Assembly: GCA_013178125.1 (NCBI GenBank)
Contig: JABLXJ010000011.1
Location: 1-64,000 of the forward strand
Source of the DNA: Bacillota bacterium
GTDB taxonomy: Bacteria > Bacillota > SHA-98 > Ch115 > JABLXJ01
Reading direction: 5' to 3'
DNA: 64,000 bases
The notes under the pieces are model-generated. The model saw only the letters and a list, made by a program, of their open reading frames with translations. It was not told the origin of the DNA and searched no databases. Position numbers and translations under genes: made by a program. Shown in pieces: positions 34,083 through 44,445 of this stretch (positions are counted from its first letter, which is position 1; every line of letters begins with the position of its first letter).

Positions 34083-34988
34083 ATGAAGGATACCGTCGCC
34101 CCGCGGCTTAGGGTTGGTAAATACGTTTTGCCGTATGCTTTACTCCTTCCAGCCATGGTCTTGATTTTAGCCATTCTGATATACCCTATTTTCGATACCC
34201 TACGATTAAGCTTCTATAATGTCAAACTCACTTCGATAGAACAACCTTTTATAGGCTTAGATAACTATAGAGCAGTCCTGTCTGAGAGGCTCCTGAGGGT
34301 CGTTCTCAAGAACTCTTTCATCTGGACCCTTGGTTCCATACTAGTTCAATTTCTCCTTGGCTTCGGTACAGCTTTGATCCTGGATCGGAGTGGGAGGTTG
34401 GGGAGTATCATTAGAGGGTTACTCTTGGTTCCATGGGTAATGCCAGGTATTGTCATAGCATTCATATGGCGTTGGATTTTGAGCCCTGATTGGGGTGTTC
34501 TTAACTTCACAATGACACGTCTCGGTCTTATCGATTCCTACCAACCTTGGCTCGCCCGTCCCACAAGTGCCATGATATCTTTAGTTATTGCTAACGGATG
34601 GAAAGGTTTTCCTTTCTGGATGATCATGATCACGGCAGGCTGCAAAGCCATAAACCAGGAAATCTATGATGCTGCAGCTGTTGACGGTGCTGCGGGCTGG
34701 CGCATGATTTGGTATATCATACTACCCCTTTTGAAGCTCCCCCTTTTCGTCACGTCAACATTGGCCTTTATATGGACGTTTAATTACTTTGACCTCGTTT
34801 TTGCTCTAACACGTGGTGGTCCTGTAGATGCCACTCGAACCGTACCACTTTACATCTATGATACAGCTTTTACGGCCTTTCGGATGGGTGAGGCTTCGGC
34901 AACATCTGTCCTCCTCCTTGCGCTAATGAGCGTGGCTATTTTCCTTTATATTAGACTCTTAAGAATCCAAGGGGGACACTTATCATGA
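34083..34988 (+). CDS. CUT1 permease, MalF type (cluster B)
   Basis: A 301-residue permease with six predicted helices. The first (YALLLPAMVLILAILIYP) spans roughly residues 19-36, and the coupling loop IYDAAAVDGAA...ILPLLKLP lies near 198-222. The long periplasmic segment typical of E. coli MalF is absent, as is usual for this subfamily. It overlaps the next permease by four bases (ATGA), a sign of translational coupling. Confidence 0.9.
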   Translation: MKDTVAPRLRVGKYVLPYALLLPAMVLILAILIYPIFDTLRLSFYNVKLTSIEQPFIGLDNYRAVLSERLLRVVLKNSFIWTLGSILVQFLLGFGTALILDRSGRLGSIIRGLLLVPWVMPGIVIAFIWRWILSPDWGVLNFTMTRLGLIDSYQPWLARPTSAMISLVIANGWKGFPFWMIMITAGCKAINQEIYDAAAVDGAAGWRMIWYIILPLLKLPLFVTSTLAFIWTFNYFDLVFALTRGGPVDATRTVPLYIYDTAFTAFRMGEASATSVLLLALMSVAIFLYIRLLRIQGGHLS

Positions 34989-35833
34989 GAACCTGGAGAT
35001 GGTATACTCGTTTAATCATGAAACATGGACCAGCAGCTATTTTTATAGTCTTGGTCATTATATTTGCCTTCTTTCCCTTTTATTGGATGATCATAACTTC
35101 ATTCAAGCCACCTTCGGAGATTTTTCGTGATCCACCGACCTTTATACCGCAAAACCTTTATTTGGGTGGCTACAGGAAGCTCCTTGTGGACCCGGCCTTC
35201 GTAGGTTATATGAAGAATAGCACTATTGTTGCAGGAGGTACTGCCCTAATTGCCACATTTGTGGCGAGTTTCGCAGCATATTCATTTTCGAAGTTCAGAT
35301 TTCCCGGTAATAGGGTAATGTCATTTTCCCTGTTTCTTACGCAGCTCTTCCCGCAGTCCGTCATCCTAGTACCTTTATTCATTGTCTTTCAACACTACCG
35401 CCTCTACGATACTTATGCTGCTTTGATATTGAGCAATCTCGCTTTTAGTGTACCCGTCTCAATATGGCTCATGATCGGCTTTTTCGAGGCTATTCCACAA
35501 GAGTTGGGTGACGCAGCGCTTATTGATGGGTGCAGTCGACTCGGAGTGCTTTTTAGGATTATTCTTCCAATAGCAAGAACAGGCGTAGTGGCTACAGCTA
35601 TGTATATTTTCATTTCAGCATGGAGTGAATTGCTTTTTGCACTTACATTTACAACGTCTAAGACAATCAGGACGTTACCTGTCGCCCTTTCCATGTTTAT
35701 TGGCCAGTACACAGCTGATTGGTCGGGCCTTCTCGCCGCAGCAACGCTTACATGCCTTCCCGTGGCGATTATATTCCTCGTACTTCAAAGGTACTTTATC
35801 GAGGGCATGACAAGCGGAGCTATGAAGGAATAA
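34985..35833 (+). CDS. CUT1 permease, MalG type (cluster B)
   Basis: A 282-residue permease. The first helix is AAIFIVLVIIFAFFPFYWMII, split here as AAIFIVLVIIFAFFP and FYWMII, and the next loop is FKPPSEIFRDPPTFIP. The EAA loop LGDAALIDGCS...ILPIARTG lies near residues 176-200, and the C-terminus FIEGMTSGAMKE is standard. The start overlaps the stop of the previous gene. Both permeases need an ATPase not encoded here. Confidence 0.9.
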   Translation: MRTWRWYTRLIMKHGPAAIFIVLVIIFAFFPFYWMIITSFKPPSEIFRDPPTFIPQNLYLGGYRKLLVDPAFVGYMKNSTIVAGGTALIATFVASFAAYSFSKFRFPGNRVMSFSLFLTQLFPQSVILVPLFIVFQHYRLYDTYAALILSNLAFSVPVSIWLMIGFFEAIPQELGDAALIDGCSRLGVLFRIILPIARTGVVATAMYIFISAWSELLFALTFTTSKTIRTLPVALSMFIGQYTADWSGLLAAATLTCLPVAIIFLVLQRYFIEGMTSGAMKE

Positions 35834-35854
35834 CGCTGAAGGGAGAGATTACCG

Positions 35855-36865
35855 ATGACATCAAGGGAGCGAGTAATCGCCGCACTCCATTTCCAGCCCG
35901 TCGATCGTGTACCTAGGGATCTCTGGACATTGCCGGGGGTAAAGATGTTTCGCTCAGGTGAACTAGCAGAGGTAACTAGCAAGTTTCCCTTGGATTTTGT
36001 GGAGCCACGTTACCGTTACGGGGAAGGGCGTCGTGCACGAGGAGAGGTTGGAATAGTAGGCGAATATGTTGATGCCTGGGGCTCTGTATGGAAAGTAGGG
36101 GAACCAGGAGTAGCTGGCGAAGTCAAGAATTACCCTCTAGCCGACTGGGCAGTCCTAGATACCTATAGACTGCCGTGGGAGCTATTGGAGGAAGCTGACC
36201 TTTCGCAAGTGAACAAGAGCTGTGCGGAAACCGATAAGTTTGTTAAAGTAGGGACGGAGACGCGTCCATTTGAACGTATGCAGTTTCTGCGGGGAACGGA
36301 GAACCTTTTCATAGATCTTGCTTATGGGACCCGGGAAGTATACCGCCTCCGAGAAATGCTTCATGATTTTTTTACAAGGGAGATGGAGATGTGGGCTCAT
36401 ACAGATGTGGACGCGGTATCATTTATGGATGATTGGGGCTCGCAGAAAGGCCTCTTGATCTCTCCTGATATGTGGAGGGCCTTTTTCAAGCCTCTCTATA
36501 AGGATTACTGCGATATCCTTCATTCCCACGGGAAGTTCGTATTTTTTCATTCTGATGGCAATATCGAAGCTATCTATCCTGACCTCATTGAGCTTGGCAT
36601 TGATGCCCTCAACTCTCAGCTTTTCTGCATGAATATAGAGGAGCTAGGGCGTGCATACCGTGGGAAGATCACCTTCTATGGCGAGATAGACCGCCAGCAT
36701 CTGCTCCCCTTCGGAACGCCGCAAGATGTTAGAGATGCGGTGTGGAGGGTACGACGAGCTTTAGATGGCAAAAATGGGGGTGTGATTGCCCAGTGTGAAT
36801 GGGGGGTTAAGGATCCCCGCGAGAATATCGAGGCCGTCTTTGAGGCGTGGCTGGAGGAGGGTTGA
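35855..36865 (+). CDS. URO-D/MtaA-superfamily protein, HxD...C type (cluster B, first of pair)
   Basis: A 336-residue superfamily member opening with MTSRERVIAALHFQPVDRVP, the usual first helix. The family region DDWGSQKGLLISP is present. The usual HxC pair is His232-x-Asp234 (FHSDG), while the later cysteine is kept as Cys314 (AQCEWG). It thus resembles MtaA-type zinc methyltransferases with one thiolate changed to carboxylate. It lies 21 bases after the importer permeases and 115 bases before a second, HxC-type paralog, which suggests a two-subunit enzyme. Confidence 0.83.
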   Translation: MTSRERVIAALHFQPVDRVPRDLWTLPGVKMFRSGELAEVTSKFPLDFVEPRYRYGEGRRARGEVGIVGEYVDAWGSVWKVGEPGVAGEVKNYPLADWAVLDTYRLPWELLEEADLSQVNKSCAETDKFVKVGTETRPFERMQFLRGTENLFIDLAYGTREVYRLREMLHDFFTREMEMWAHTDVDAVSFMDDWGSQKGLLISPDMWRAFFKPLYKDYCDILHSHGKFVFFHSDGNIEAIYPDLIELGIDALNSQLFCMNIEELGRAYRGKITFYGEIDRQHLLPFGTPQDVRDAVWRVRRALDGKNGGVIAQCEWGVKDPRENIEAVFEAWLEEG

Positions 36866-36980
36866 CTAAGAAAAGAATCACCTAGAGTGATCGGGGAATC
36901 TTCAAGGAGACTCACCGCTCATCATAATGGAGGCGGATTTGATACAGGTAAGAGATGCAAAGGATCCTGGAGGTGGGACT

Positions 36981-38054
36981 ATGACCTCAAGGGAGCGCGT
37001 TCTGGCCAGTATTGAGTATCGTAAGCCGGATCGTCCACCTTACAGTTTTTCGGCGATGCCCGAGTTGTGTGAGCGGCTGAAGAGGGATTTTGGTTTGGAT
37101 GACGCCGGAATGAAAGAGAAGTTCGGTGGCGATATTCGCTGGGTTCGGCCAAAGTCTAAGGTAGAGGCAAGTGATATAAGATACGCGGATCCCACTATTG
37201 AGTTGACCCCGGATGGCTTATATCGTGACATTTGGGGAGTGGATTTTAGGAAGGTGGAACACTCCACCGGGGCCTATGTGGATCTGGCTCGGAATCCGCT
37301 CCGGGATATCACCTCAGTCGATGAGCTGGCAGGTTACCGTTACTGGCCATCGGCTGACATGTGGGATTATTCCACCATCGAGGAACAATGCATTGAATAC
37401 GCTGATTATGCTACCATCGGGCACACGCGCGGTTTCTTCGAGATCAGCTGGTTTATGAGGGGAATGGACAATTTCCTCAGCGATCTCCTAATAGATCCTG
37501 GGTTGGCATGTGGCGTAATGGACCTGGTGCTGGAATACCTGATTGAGCGCATGAATCGCGTGCTTTCGGCAGCAGGCGGGAAACTGGCTATGTTCGAGAT
37601 CAATGATGATGTAGGCACGCAAAACGGCCTTCTGATGAGCCCGGATCTTTGGCGCAGATATATCAAGCCGCGTTTGAAGCGCCAGGTGGACGTCTGCAAG
37701 CGGTATGGGGTTAAGGTGCAATATCATTCATGCGGCAGCGTGCGGGCCATCATTCCCGACCTTATTGAGATAGGGATCGAAGTGCTAAATCCTGTTCAGG
37801 CTCTCGCAAGGGATATGGATCCCCTCGAGTTGAAACGGGAATTTGGGAGCCAGCTTACATTCCATGGTGGCGTGGATGAACAAGAGCTTTTGCCTCATGC
37901 CACTCCTGGCAAGGTGAGAGATTATGTCAAACGGCTTGTGGAAGAGGTAGGGAAAGACGGCGGCCTCATTGTGGCTCCATGCCATACCATTCAGCCCGAC
38001 ACACCCACAGAGAATGTCTTGGCTATGTATGGGGTACTCTGGGAACCGTATTGA
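36981..38054 (+). CDS. URO-D/MtaA-superfamily protein, HxC...C type (cluster B, second of pair)
   Basis: A 357-residue protein beginning MTSRERVLASIEYRKPDRPP. It has the family segment DDVGTQNGLLMSP, His249-x-Cys251 (YHSCG) and Cys334 (APCHTIQPD), so the zinc-thiolate pattern is complete. ATG 36981 follows GGAGG; an upstream ATG at 36927 has no site. It should use methyl, carboxyl or related chemistry on a small substrate. The residues do not match haem-synthesis HemE, and no porphyrin genes are near. Next comes the GH38 glycosidase. Confidence 0.84.
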   Translation: MTSRERVLASIEYRKPDRPPYSFSAMPELCERLKRDFGLDDAGMKEKFGGDIRWVRPKSKVEASDIRYADPTIELTPDGLYRDIWGVDFRKVEHSTGAYVDLARNPLRDITSVDELAGYRYWPSADMWDYSTIEEQCIEYADYATIGHTRGFFEISWFMRGMDNFLSDLLIDPGLACGVMDLVLEYLIERMNRVLSAAGGKLAMFEINDDVGTQNGLLMSPDLWRRYIKPRLKRQVDVCKRYGVKVQYHSCGSVRAIIPDLIEIGIEVLNPVQALARDMDPLELKREFGSQLTFHGGVDEQELLPHATPGKVRDYVKRLVEEVGKDGGLIVAPCHTIQPDTPTENVLAMYGVLWEPY

Positions 38055-38111
38055 TCAAATCTCCCCATAGGTAGCTTTCCCTTATAGATTTTCCCATAGA
38101 AAGATAAAAGG

Positions 38112-40592
38112 ATGTCGATGAAAATGAGCGACAGTGCGGGACCTAAGGCTCATACTTTACGTATGGTCGGAAATGCCCACATTGACCCTGTCTGGCTCTG
38201 GCAGTGGCCTGAAGGGCTCGAGTCGGCTCGTTCCACTTTCAAATCTGCCCTCGATAGGATGGAGGAGACTCCAGAATTCATTTTCACTTGCAGTTCTGCC
38301 GTAGTCTATCAATGGATTGAAAAGACAGACCCTGCGCTTTTTGAGCGCATCAAGGAGGCTGTTGAGTCTGGTAAATGGTGTATAGTGGGTGGCTGGTGGA
38401 TAGAACCGGATTGCAACATTCCTTCAGGGGAGTCCTTCGCCCGCCAAAGCTTATATGGTCAGAGATATTTCAAAGAGAAATTCGGAGTAATGGCCAGGGC
38501 AGGATATAATATCGACTCATTTGGCCATAATGGCATGCTGCCACAAATCCTGAAAAAGAGCGGCATGGACTATTATGTATTCATGCGACCCATGTCCCAT
38601 GAGAAAGCTCTGCCTCCATTATTCTGGTGGGAAAGCGATGACGGTTCAAGGGTTCTCACCTATCGTATCCCGATAGCCTATAACTCAGAGGATGGGCACC
38701 TAGGGAAGAGAGTGGAGAGATTTCTTGAAGAGGTCCAGCCCCTCTGGCCAGATATGATGATCTTTTATGGGGTTGGAAACCATGGGGGTGGGCCGACGAA
38801 GGAGGCAATCACCAGCATCATTGAGATGAATGCTGATCCCAATATGCCCAGGCTTGAATTCAGTAATCCTGATCGTTTCTTCCAAGAGGTTGAGAAGCAG
38901 GAATTAAACTTGCCGGTGGTTCATGGTGAGCTTCAACATCATGCGAGCGGGTGTTACTCGGTGATGTCAGAGATAAAGCGTAATAATCGCAAGGCCGAAA
39001 ACACCCTCCTTGTTGCTGAGAAATTCTCCGTAATCGCAGATATCCTTGTGGGAAGAAAGTACCCCAGGGGCGCATTCACCCAGGCATGGCATGACCTCCT
39101 CTTTAATCAATTTCATGATATCATGGGTGGGACATGCATACCGGAGGCCTATGAAGATGCCAGAAACCTCCACGGTCGTTGCCTGCAAGTGGGTACAGAG
39201 GAACTAACCTTCTCAACCCAGGCTATTGCAAGCAGGATTGATACCTCCGGGGTTGACCCCGTTCTGATAGTATTCAACCCCCATTCCTGGAGAGTGAAAG
39301 TACCCATAGAGTTCCGGCCGTCTCTGGATGGTCTCGAGGATGACGATGGTAAGTCTGTGCTCCATCAGAAAGTGAAGAACCTAAATATTATAACGCAGAG
39401 GGAGAGGAGTGCGGCGGTTGTCGAGGTGCCTCCCTTGGGTTACCAGGTCTATCGTAACAGTAAGAAGGCCCTTTCGCGAGATGAGGTCGAAGCTCGCGGG
39501 ACCTTGAGTGCTACCGCGACTACACTGGAAAATAGGTGGCTCAGGCTCGATATCGAATCTCGGACGGGATATATCAGCGAGCTTTTTGATAAGGTCAATG
39601 GAATACGGGTTTTCTCAGATCGCAGTGCGGTTCCTGTCGTAATAGATGACCCTAGCGACACCTGGAGTCATGGGGTTTTTGAGTTCAAGGATGAATGTGC
39701 AAGGTTCACAGACGCCCGCGTGAGTCTTATGGAGAGCGGTCCGGTAAGGGCCCGCCTCCGTGTAGAGAGCAGATACAATAATTCAAACATATGCCAGGAT
39801 TTCATCCTCCACAGAGAGCTTGCCTATGTGGAATCCCGGGTGACCGTGGACTGGCGTGAGAGTTATAAGATGTTGAAGTTGAGGTTTGCAGTTAATGTGG
39901 AGGAGCCTGAGGTAACTTATGAGATACCCTTTGGACACATAGTGAGGCCTGCCAATGGAGAGGAGGAGCCCGGACAAAATTGGGTGGATGTGACAGGACA
40001 AGCTACGACCACATATGGAGAGCGCATCCGGTACGGCGTGAGCCTGCTCAATGATTGTAAATACAGCTACGATGTTAGGAACGCAGAGATAGGGTTCACA
40101 ATCCTCCGGAGTCCTTCTTATGCTGATCACCAGACCAATGGGGACCTGCCGGGAGTGACCTATCAGAGTATCGATAATGGGATTCAAACGTTTAAATATC
40201 TAATTCTACCTCACAGGGATACCTGGCGTGAGGCAGGAACCGTGCATCTGGGCTGGGAACTCAACCAACCGCCAGTTTGGATTGTTGAATCCAACCATAG
40301 TGGGTATCTTCCGGAGAGAATGTCGTTTATTGAAATTAGCCCGGGCAATATCTTGCTTTCCGCGTTAAAAAAACATGAGGATTCGGAAGATCTTATAGTG
40401 AGGGTTTATGAGGCGGAGGGAGAGGCCACCGTTGCTACAATCAAGCTGCCATTTCTTGACCGTGAGTGGAGTGCAAAACTTGGGCCCTGCGAGATAAAGA
40501 CTTTTAGAATCTCCAGAGACAAGACGATGCCGGTATGTGAAGTAGATTTGCTGGAACGATCGTGTCACGAGCGGAACGGGGGTTCCCAGTAG
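38112..40592 (+). CDS. GH38-family alpha-mannosidase
   Basis: An 826-residue retaining glycosidase of family GH38, which cleaves terminal alpha-mannosides with a bound zinc ion. The opening NAHIDPVWLWQW gives zinc ligands His23 and Asp25, and the nucleophile Asp135 stands in NIDSFGHNGMLPQ. The HGGGPT motif near residue 220 is also present. The C-terminal two thirds match the mid-helical and beta-sandwich domains. No signal peptide is seen, so hydrolysis takes place in the cytoplasm after import of the glycoside. It fits downstream of the importer and upstream of an isomerase and kinase. Confidence 0.9.
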   Translation: MSMKMSDSAGPKAHTLRMVGNAHIDPVWLWQWPEGLESARSTFKSALDRMEETPEFIFTCSSAVVYQWIEKTDPALFERIKEAVESGKWCIVGGWWIEPDCNIPSGESFARQSLYGQRYFKEKFGVMARAGYNIDSFGHNGMLPQILKKSGMDYYVFMRPMSHEKALPPLFWWESDDGSRVLTYRIPIAYNSEDGHLGKRVERFLEEVQPLWPDMMIFYGVGNHGGGPTKEAITSIIEMNADPNMPRLEFSNPDRFFQEVEKQELNLPVVHGELQHHASGCYSVMSEIKRNNRKAENTLLVAEKFSVIADILVGRKYPRGAFTQAWHDLLFNQFHDIMGGTCIPEAYEDARNLHGRCLQVGTEELTFSTQAIASRIDTSGVDPVLIVFNPHSWRVKVPIEFRPSLDGLEDDDGKSVLHQKVKNLNIITQRERSAAVVEVPPLGYQVYRNSKKALSRDEVEARGTLSATATTLENRWLRLDIESRTGYISELFDKVNGIRVFSDRSAVPVVIDDPSDTWSHGVFEFKDECARFTDARVSLMESGPVRARLRVESRYNNSNICQDFILHRELAYVESRVTVDWRESYKMLKLRFAVNVEEPEVTYEIPFGHIVRPANGEEEPGQNWVDVTGQATTTYGERIRYGVSLLNDCKYSYDVRNAEIGFTILRSPSYADHQTNGDLPGVTYQSIDNGIQTFKYLILPHRDTWREAGTVHLGWELNQPPVWIVESNHSGYLPERMSFIEISPGNILLSALKKHEDSEDLIVRVYEAEGEATVATIKLPFLDREWSAKLGPCEIKTFRISRDKTMPVCEVDLLERSCHERNGGSQ

Positions 40593-40647
40593 GTGTGAAT
40601 TTGTTAGGGAGAGGCGTAACGACAGCTTCATACCCTTGGGAGGCGGA

Positions 40648-42423
40648 ATGACTTTATCGCAACCAATTATCTACAACGATAAACCAAAAGTCGGTGTAGT
40701 GACGTTCACAGATCCAAGGGCAGGGAATACGAGCCTGGCCCGGGAGCGCGAGGTATTCAACGCTCGGAAGCACTTTGAGCTCGTAAAACTACTTAAGGAG
40801 AACGGGTTTGAGGTAATAGACCCGATAGCCTATATGTCGTCCCAGGGCGCCGGAAATCACCCCGGCGAAGATGGGGAGGGAAGTGCCAGTGCTGGGAGTG
40901 CCAGCATCAATAATAGAAGCATCCACGACGGAGGCCTCACTGAAAGCTTAGGAACTAGCTTTGGGATAGGCTCCCCCCGTGATATCGAGCCTTGCGCCCG
41001 CATCCTGAAGCAAGCCGGCGCGGAATGCCTGATCATGGGTTGCTGGGTTTGGACCGACTCCATGCTCCCGGTCTACCTGCAGCGCGAGATGAATCTCCCC
41101 ACGCTTCTGTACGCCGAGAGGGACCCGTCGAGGCCCGATGCGGGTGTGACGTGCCTGGCCGCTGTAGGTTGCTCGCTTTGGGAGGAGGCGCCCAACCGGC
41201 ACGCTATTACCCACAGGCGCCTGCGCGATGATAGGGATGGTGTTATCAGGTGGGTGCGAGGCGTCTCAGCCTATCAGAAACTCAGGCGCAGCACATTGCT
41301 CCTCTGGGGCGGCTCGTGCGCGCTCCGTATGGAGCACCTGCTGGACGATATCCCGCGTTTGAAGTCCTTCCTGATCGGTGAGGTTCTAACCGAGGACCAG
41401 TACATGCTCGTTAAGAGGGCGGACCGCATCCTCGCCCGGGAGCCGGGGAGGGTTGATAGCTTCTTGAAGTGGCTCGAGACGGGCGGGGCGAAGATCGTGT
41501 ATGATCCTGTGATGGTGACCCGCGAATCACTTTCTAAACAGGTTGCCTTGTACCTTGCTGCCCGCGACAGGTTGAAGGAACTCGAGGATGAAAGGATAAT
41601 TGGAGTGTCAATCAAATGCCAGCCGGAGCTTTCCTGCGAATACGGGGCGACGGCGTGCTTCCTGCCGGCATTCCTGCCGTTCGGGGTTGATGCGGAGGGC
41701 CCCCGGGATGTCATCGCCACGGTATGCGAGGGTGATATCAAAGGACTTATTTCATCTGTATTATTACAAAAGGTTGCCAGTAACGGGATTGACGCGGGAG
41801 ATGGAGCCTGGGACGAGAGCTCTCGGGGAGTGATGTCAGGTTCAATTGGTGGTACACTTGGTTGTAGAGTTTGTGACAGGCTTAGCCGCGTGGTCGGTGG
41901 CGAAGTGCCAGCGCTTTTCGGTGATTTCAACGATTATGCGCCAGGGTACATCGTGATCTCCAACTGCGGCGCTTCGTCTGTGTATTATGCGGCGAATTCG
42001 GCAAGGCCTGAGGATGTGCTCGGACGCCTTACGATCTCGGCGCAGTGCCAGGGGGTTGCGGGCGCGGCCATTGGCTACTTCGCCCCCGAGGCCAGAGTAA
42101 CGGTGGCTCGCCTGTCGCGCGTCAACGGGCGGTATTTCCTGCAGCTTGGCGTTGGCCGTAGCGTGCGCATGCCCGATGAGGCCGTCCGCGAGGTCGCCTG
42201 GGGCAGGAGCTGGCCCAGGATGGCGGTGGACCTCGGCATCCGGACCGAGCTCCTGCTCGACGTCGCCAGCGGAAACCATTTCTCGATAATCCCTGGCGAT
42301 TATTCACAGGAAGTGATACATGCATGTCGCGAGGCGGGCATACCTGTCATGCGAATCGACAGGGGGGAGGAGTTGGTGAAGGGCAGGGAGTTTGTCGAGA
42401 GTCTTGAATATCGAAATCCTTGA
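40648..42423 (+). CDS. L-fucose-isomerase-like protein (2 of 3)
   Basis: A 591-residue protein, the same length as E. coli FucI, which isomerises L-fucose and D-arabinose. Visible features are KVGVVTFTDPR at the N-terminus, SIKCQPELSCEYGATACFLPAFL and CEGDIKGL (metal ligands Glu/Asp) in the centre, and SGNHFSIIPGDY (the late metal His) near the C-terminus. Residues ~50-95 form a Ser/Gly/Ala/Asn-rich insertion built from short repeats. ATG 40648 follows GGGAGGCGG; TTG 40636 overlaps that site. Cluster position suggests isomerisation of the imported sugar before the kinase that follows. Confidence 0.82.
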   Translation: MTLSQPIIYNDKPKVGVVTFTDPRAGNTSLAREREVFNARKHFELVKLLKENGFEVIDPIAYMSSQGAGNHPGEDGEGSASAGSASINNRSIHDGGLTESLGTSFGIGSPRDIEPCARILKQAGAECLIMGCWVWTDSMLPVYLQREMNLPTLLYAERDPSRPDAGVTCLAAVGCSLWEEAPNRHAITHRRLRDDRDGVIRWVRGVSAYQKLRRSTLLLWGGSCALRMEHLLDDIPRLKSFLIGEVLTEDQYMLVKRADRILAREPGRVDSFLKWLETGGAKIVYDPVMVTRESLSKQVALYLAARDRLKELEDERIIGVSIKCQPELSCEYGATACFLPAFLPFGVDAEGPRDVIATVCEGDIKGLISSVLLQKVASNGIDAGDGAWDESSRGVMSGSIGGTLGCRVCDRLSRVVGGEVPALFGDFNDYAPGYIVISNCGASSVYYAANSARPEDVLGRLTISAQCQGVAGAAIGYFAPEARVTVARLSRVNGRYFLQLGVGRSVRMPDEAVREVAWGRSWPRMAVDLGIRTELLLDVASGNHFSIIPGDYSQEVIHACREAGIPVMRIDRGEELVKGREFVESLEYRNP

Positions 42424-42682
42424 ATCTGGTCACGTCTGTGTCCACCATGCCAAGGCGCTATGTCAAGGCGTCAAGGGTCAAGGCGTGTGGTTCGTCATGC
42501 TTGATCCCCGGCTTTTGTCACGATTGATCCCCTGATCCAGAAGGATATCATTAGCCGCGCGGAGAATGAATTATGAATTAAGTCAATATACGAAAGTTCG
42601 CCGGACTTTTTCAGCCAGTATCAGCCAGTAATTGAGGCAATGATGCAAAATGCCAGGATAGATGGATGGGGGATCGAAGGAG

Positions 42683-44308
42683 ATGCAGTATCTACTGGGT
42701 ATCGATCTTGGAACATCGAGCGTGCGATCCATTCTAATAGATACGGATGGTAATATTCTCGGCCTCGCGGGTGAGGAATATCCCATATTGATCCCGAAGC
42801 CGGACTATGCCGAGCAGGACCCTGGAGCCTGGTGGGATGCGACGAAGCGGACCATCGGGCGGGTGCTGGCCAAATCAGGCATTGACCCGCGGAATATAAA
42901 GGGGATCGGGCTATCAGGCCAGATGCACGGCACGGTGTTTGTTGATGAAGCCGGCCATCCCCTGAGGCCGGCTATCATCTGGCCAGATAAGAGGAGCGCG
43001 CGTGAATGCCGGGAGCTCAATGAGAGGGTTGGCGTCGAGCGGCTTTATGAGATTGCGGGCCTGCCTACGGCCACGGGCTTCATGGCCCCTTCGGTCTTCT
43101 GGGTCAAGCGTAACGAGCCGGATGTCACCAGGAGGGCCTCGAAGGTCCTCCTGCCCAAGGATTACATTCGCTTGAAGCTCACGGGGAAGATGGCAACGGA
43201 CGTGACCGATGCCACGGGCACGCTCTTCCTGGACATCACGAAGAGGGCGTGGTCAGCGGAGGTTATGGCGGCGGTTGGTGTCGCGCCAGATATCCTACCG
43301 GACCTCCTCGAAGCGTCCGATGTTGCAGGCGAGGTGACGCCGCAGGCGGCCGGCGAGACGGGGCTTGCGTCCGGGACCCCTGTTATCGCGGGCGGCGCGG
43401 ATCAGGCCATGGGCGCCATTGGTAGCGGGGTCGTGCGTGATGGCATCGCCGCCTCGACGATCGGGACAGGAGGGCAGCTGATCACGTGTATATCCAGGCC
43501 CATCCTCGACCCGAAGCGGCGGGTGCATACCTTGTGCCACGCCGTCCCGGGGAAGTGGATCTTGATGGGCGCGATGCTGGCGGCGGGGCTCTCGCTGCGC
43601 TGGTTCAGGGATAACCTCGGGCAGCTGGAAAAGCTCTCAGGTGGCTTCAGCGGCGCTGATCCATATGAGATCGTGTCGAGGGAAGCGGAGAAGGTCCCTG
43701 CGGGCTCCGACGGCCTGGTGTTCCTGCCTTATCTATCAGGCGAGCGCACGCCCCACATGGACCCGCGAGCCCGCGGCGTCTTCATTGGGCTTACGCTCCA
43801 GCATGGCAGGGGACACATGATCCGCGCCATCATGGAGGGCGTGAGCTTCGCCATGAGGGAATCATTGGACATATTCAAGGAGCTCGGCGTATCTGTCGAC
43901 ACGATGCTCTGCTCGGGCGGAGGGGCCAGGAGCCCGGTTTGGCGGCAGATACAGGCGGATATCTATGAGATGCCTGTTATCACGGTTAGCAATGAAGAAC
44001 ATTCATCCTATGGGTGCGCCCTTCTTGCGGGGGTCGGAGTTGGCATATACCGTGATGTCGATGAGGCGTGCAGGGGAAGGGTACGATACACGGGAATGAC
44101 GCAACCCCAGACGCAATCCCGCGAGGCATGCCCTGGCGATCGCCTCTTTGGTGCTTTTGGTGCTGGTGAGGCCGGCGGGGATAGGGCCGGGAACAACGAG
44201 GCAGGGGAGGCAAACGCTGAAGTAGCTGGCCGGTACCGGATGTTGTTTGAGGTATATAAATCGCTTTATCCGCGGTTGAAGGATGTGTTCCATAAGCTCG
44301 GGAGCTAG
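42683..44308 (+). CDS. xylB: Xylulokinase-type FGGY kinase
   Basis: A ~541-residue FGGY kinase. The N-terminal phosphate loop (GIDLGTSSVRS), the xylulose-contact motif GQMHG intact, the catalytic Asp in GGADQAMGAIG and the C-terminal CSGGGARSPVWRQ are all canonical. It phosphorylates D-xylulose or a close ketose. ATG 42683 begins at the first strand with GGGGGAT upstream; ATG 42662 is an alternative. Around residues 470-510 a Gly/Ala/Glu/Asn-rich repeat insertion interrupts the C-terminal domain. Last gene of cluster B. Confidence 0.85.
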   Translation: MQYLLGIDLGTSSVRSILIDTDGNILGLAGEEYPILIPKPDYAEQDPGAWWDATKRTIGRVLAKSGIDPRNIKGIGLSGQMHGTVFVDEAGHPLRPAIIWPDKRSARECRELNERVGVERLYEIAGLPTATGFMAPSVFWVKRNEPDVTRRASKVLLPKDYIRLKLTGKMATDVTDATGTLFLDITKRAWSAEVMAAVGVAPDILPDLLEASDVAGEVTPQAAGETGLASGTPVIAGGADQAMGAIGSGVVRDGIAASTIGTGGQLITCISRPILDPKRRVHTLCHAVPGKWILMGAMLAAGLSLRWFRDNLGQLEKLSGGFSGADPYEIVSREAEKVPAGSDGLVFLPYLSGERTPHMDPRARGVFIGLTLQHGRGHMIRAIMEGVSFAMRESLDIFKELGVSVDTMLCSGGGARSPVWRQIQADIYEMPVITVSNEEHSSYGCALLAGVGVGIYRDVDEACRGRVRYTGMTQPQTQSREACPGDRLFGAFGAGEAGGDRAGNNEAGEANAEVAGRYRMLFEVYKSLYPRLKDVFHKLGS

Positions 44309-44445
44309 TGATTAATATCTAATGATTGAGTGACCGAACCAATAACAATAACCGAGCCGGGTAGGCGGCCTATTTTCGGTCAGGCCCTTAGGTATGGCAT
44401 TAGGTATGACAAACTAAGTGTGAGTTCGAAAATTATCGCCGTTTT

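Noticed and set aside
41274-41930. Minus-strand frame of 218 codons inside the fucose-isomerase-like gene
   Set aside because: Ser/Arg/Pro-rich shadow of a GC-rich gene with clear motifs on the other strand.
42424-42682. Regulatory repeats (GTCAAGGCG, CAGCCAGTA) before the xylulokinase
   Set aside because: Very short direct repeats without symmetry; more likely slippage noise.
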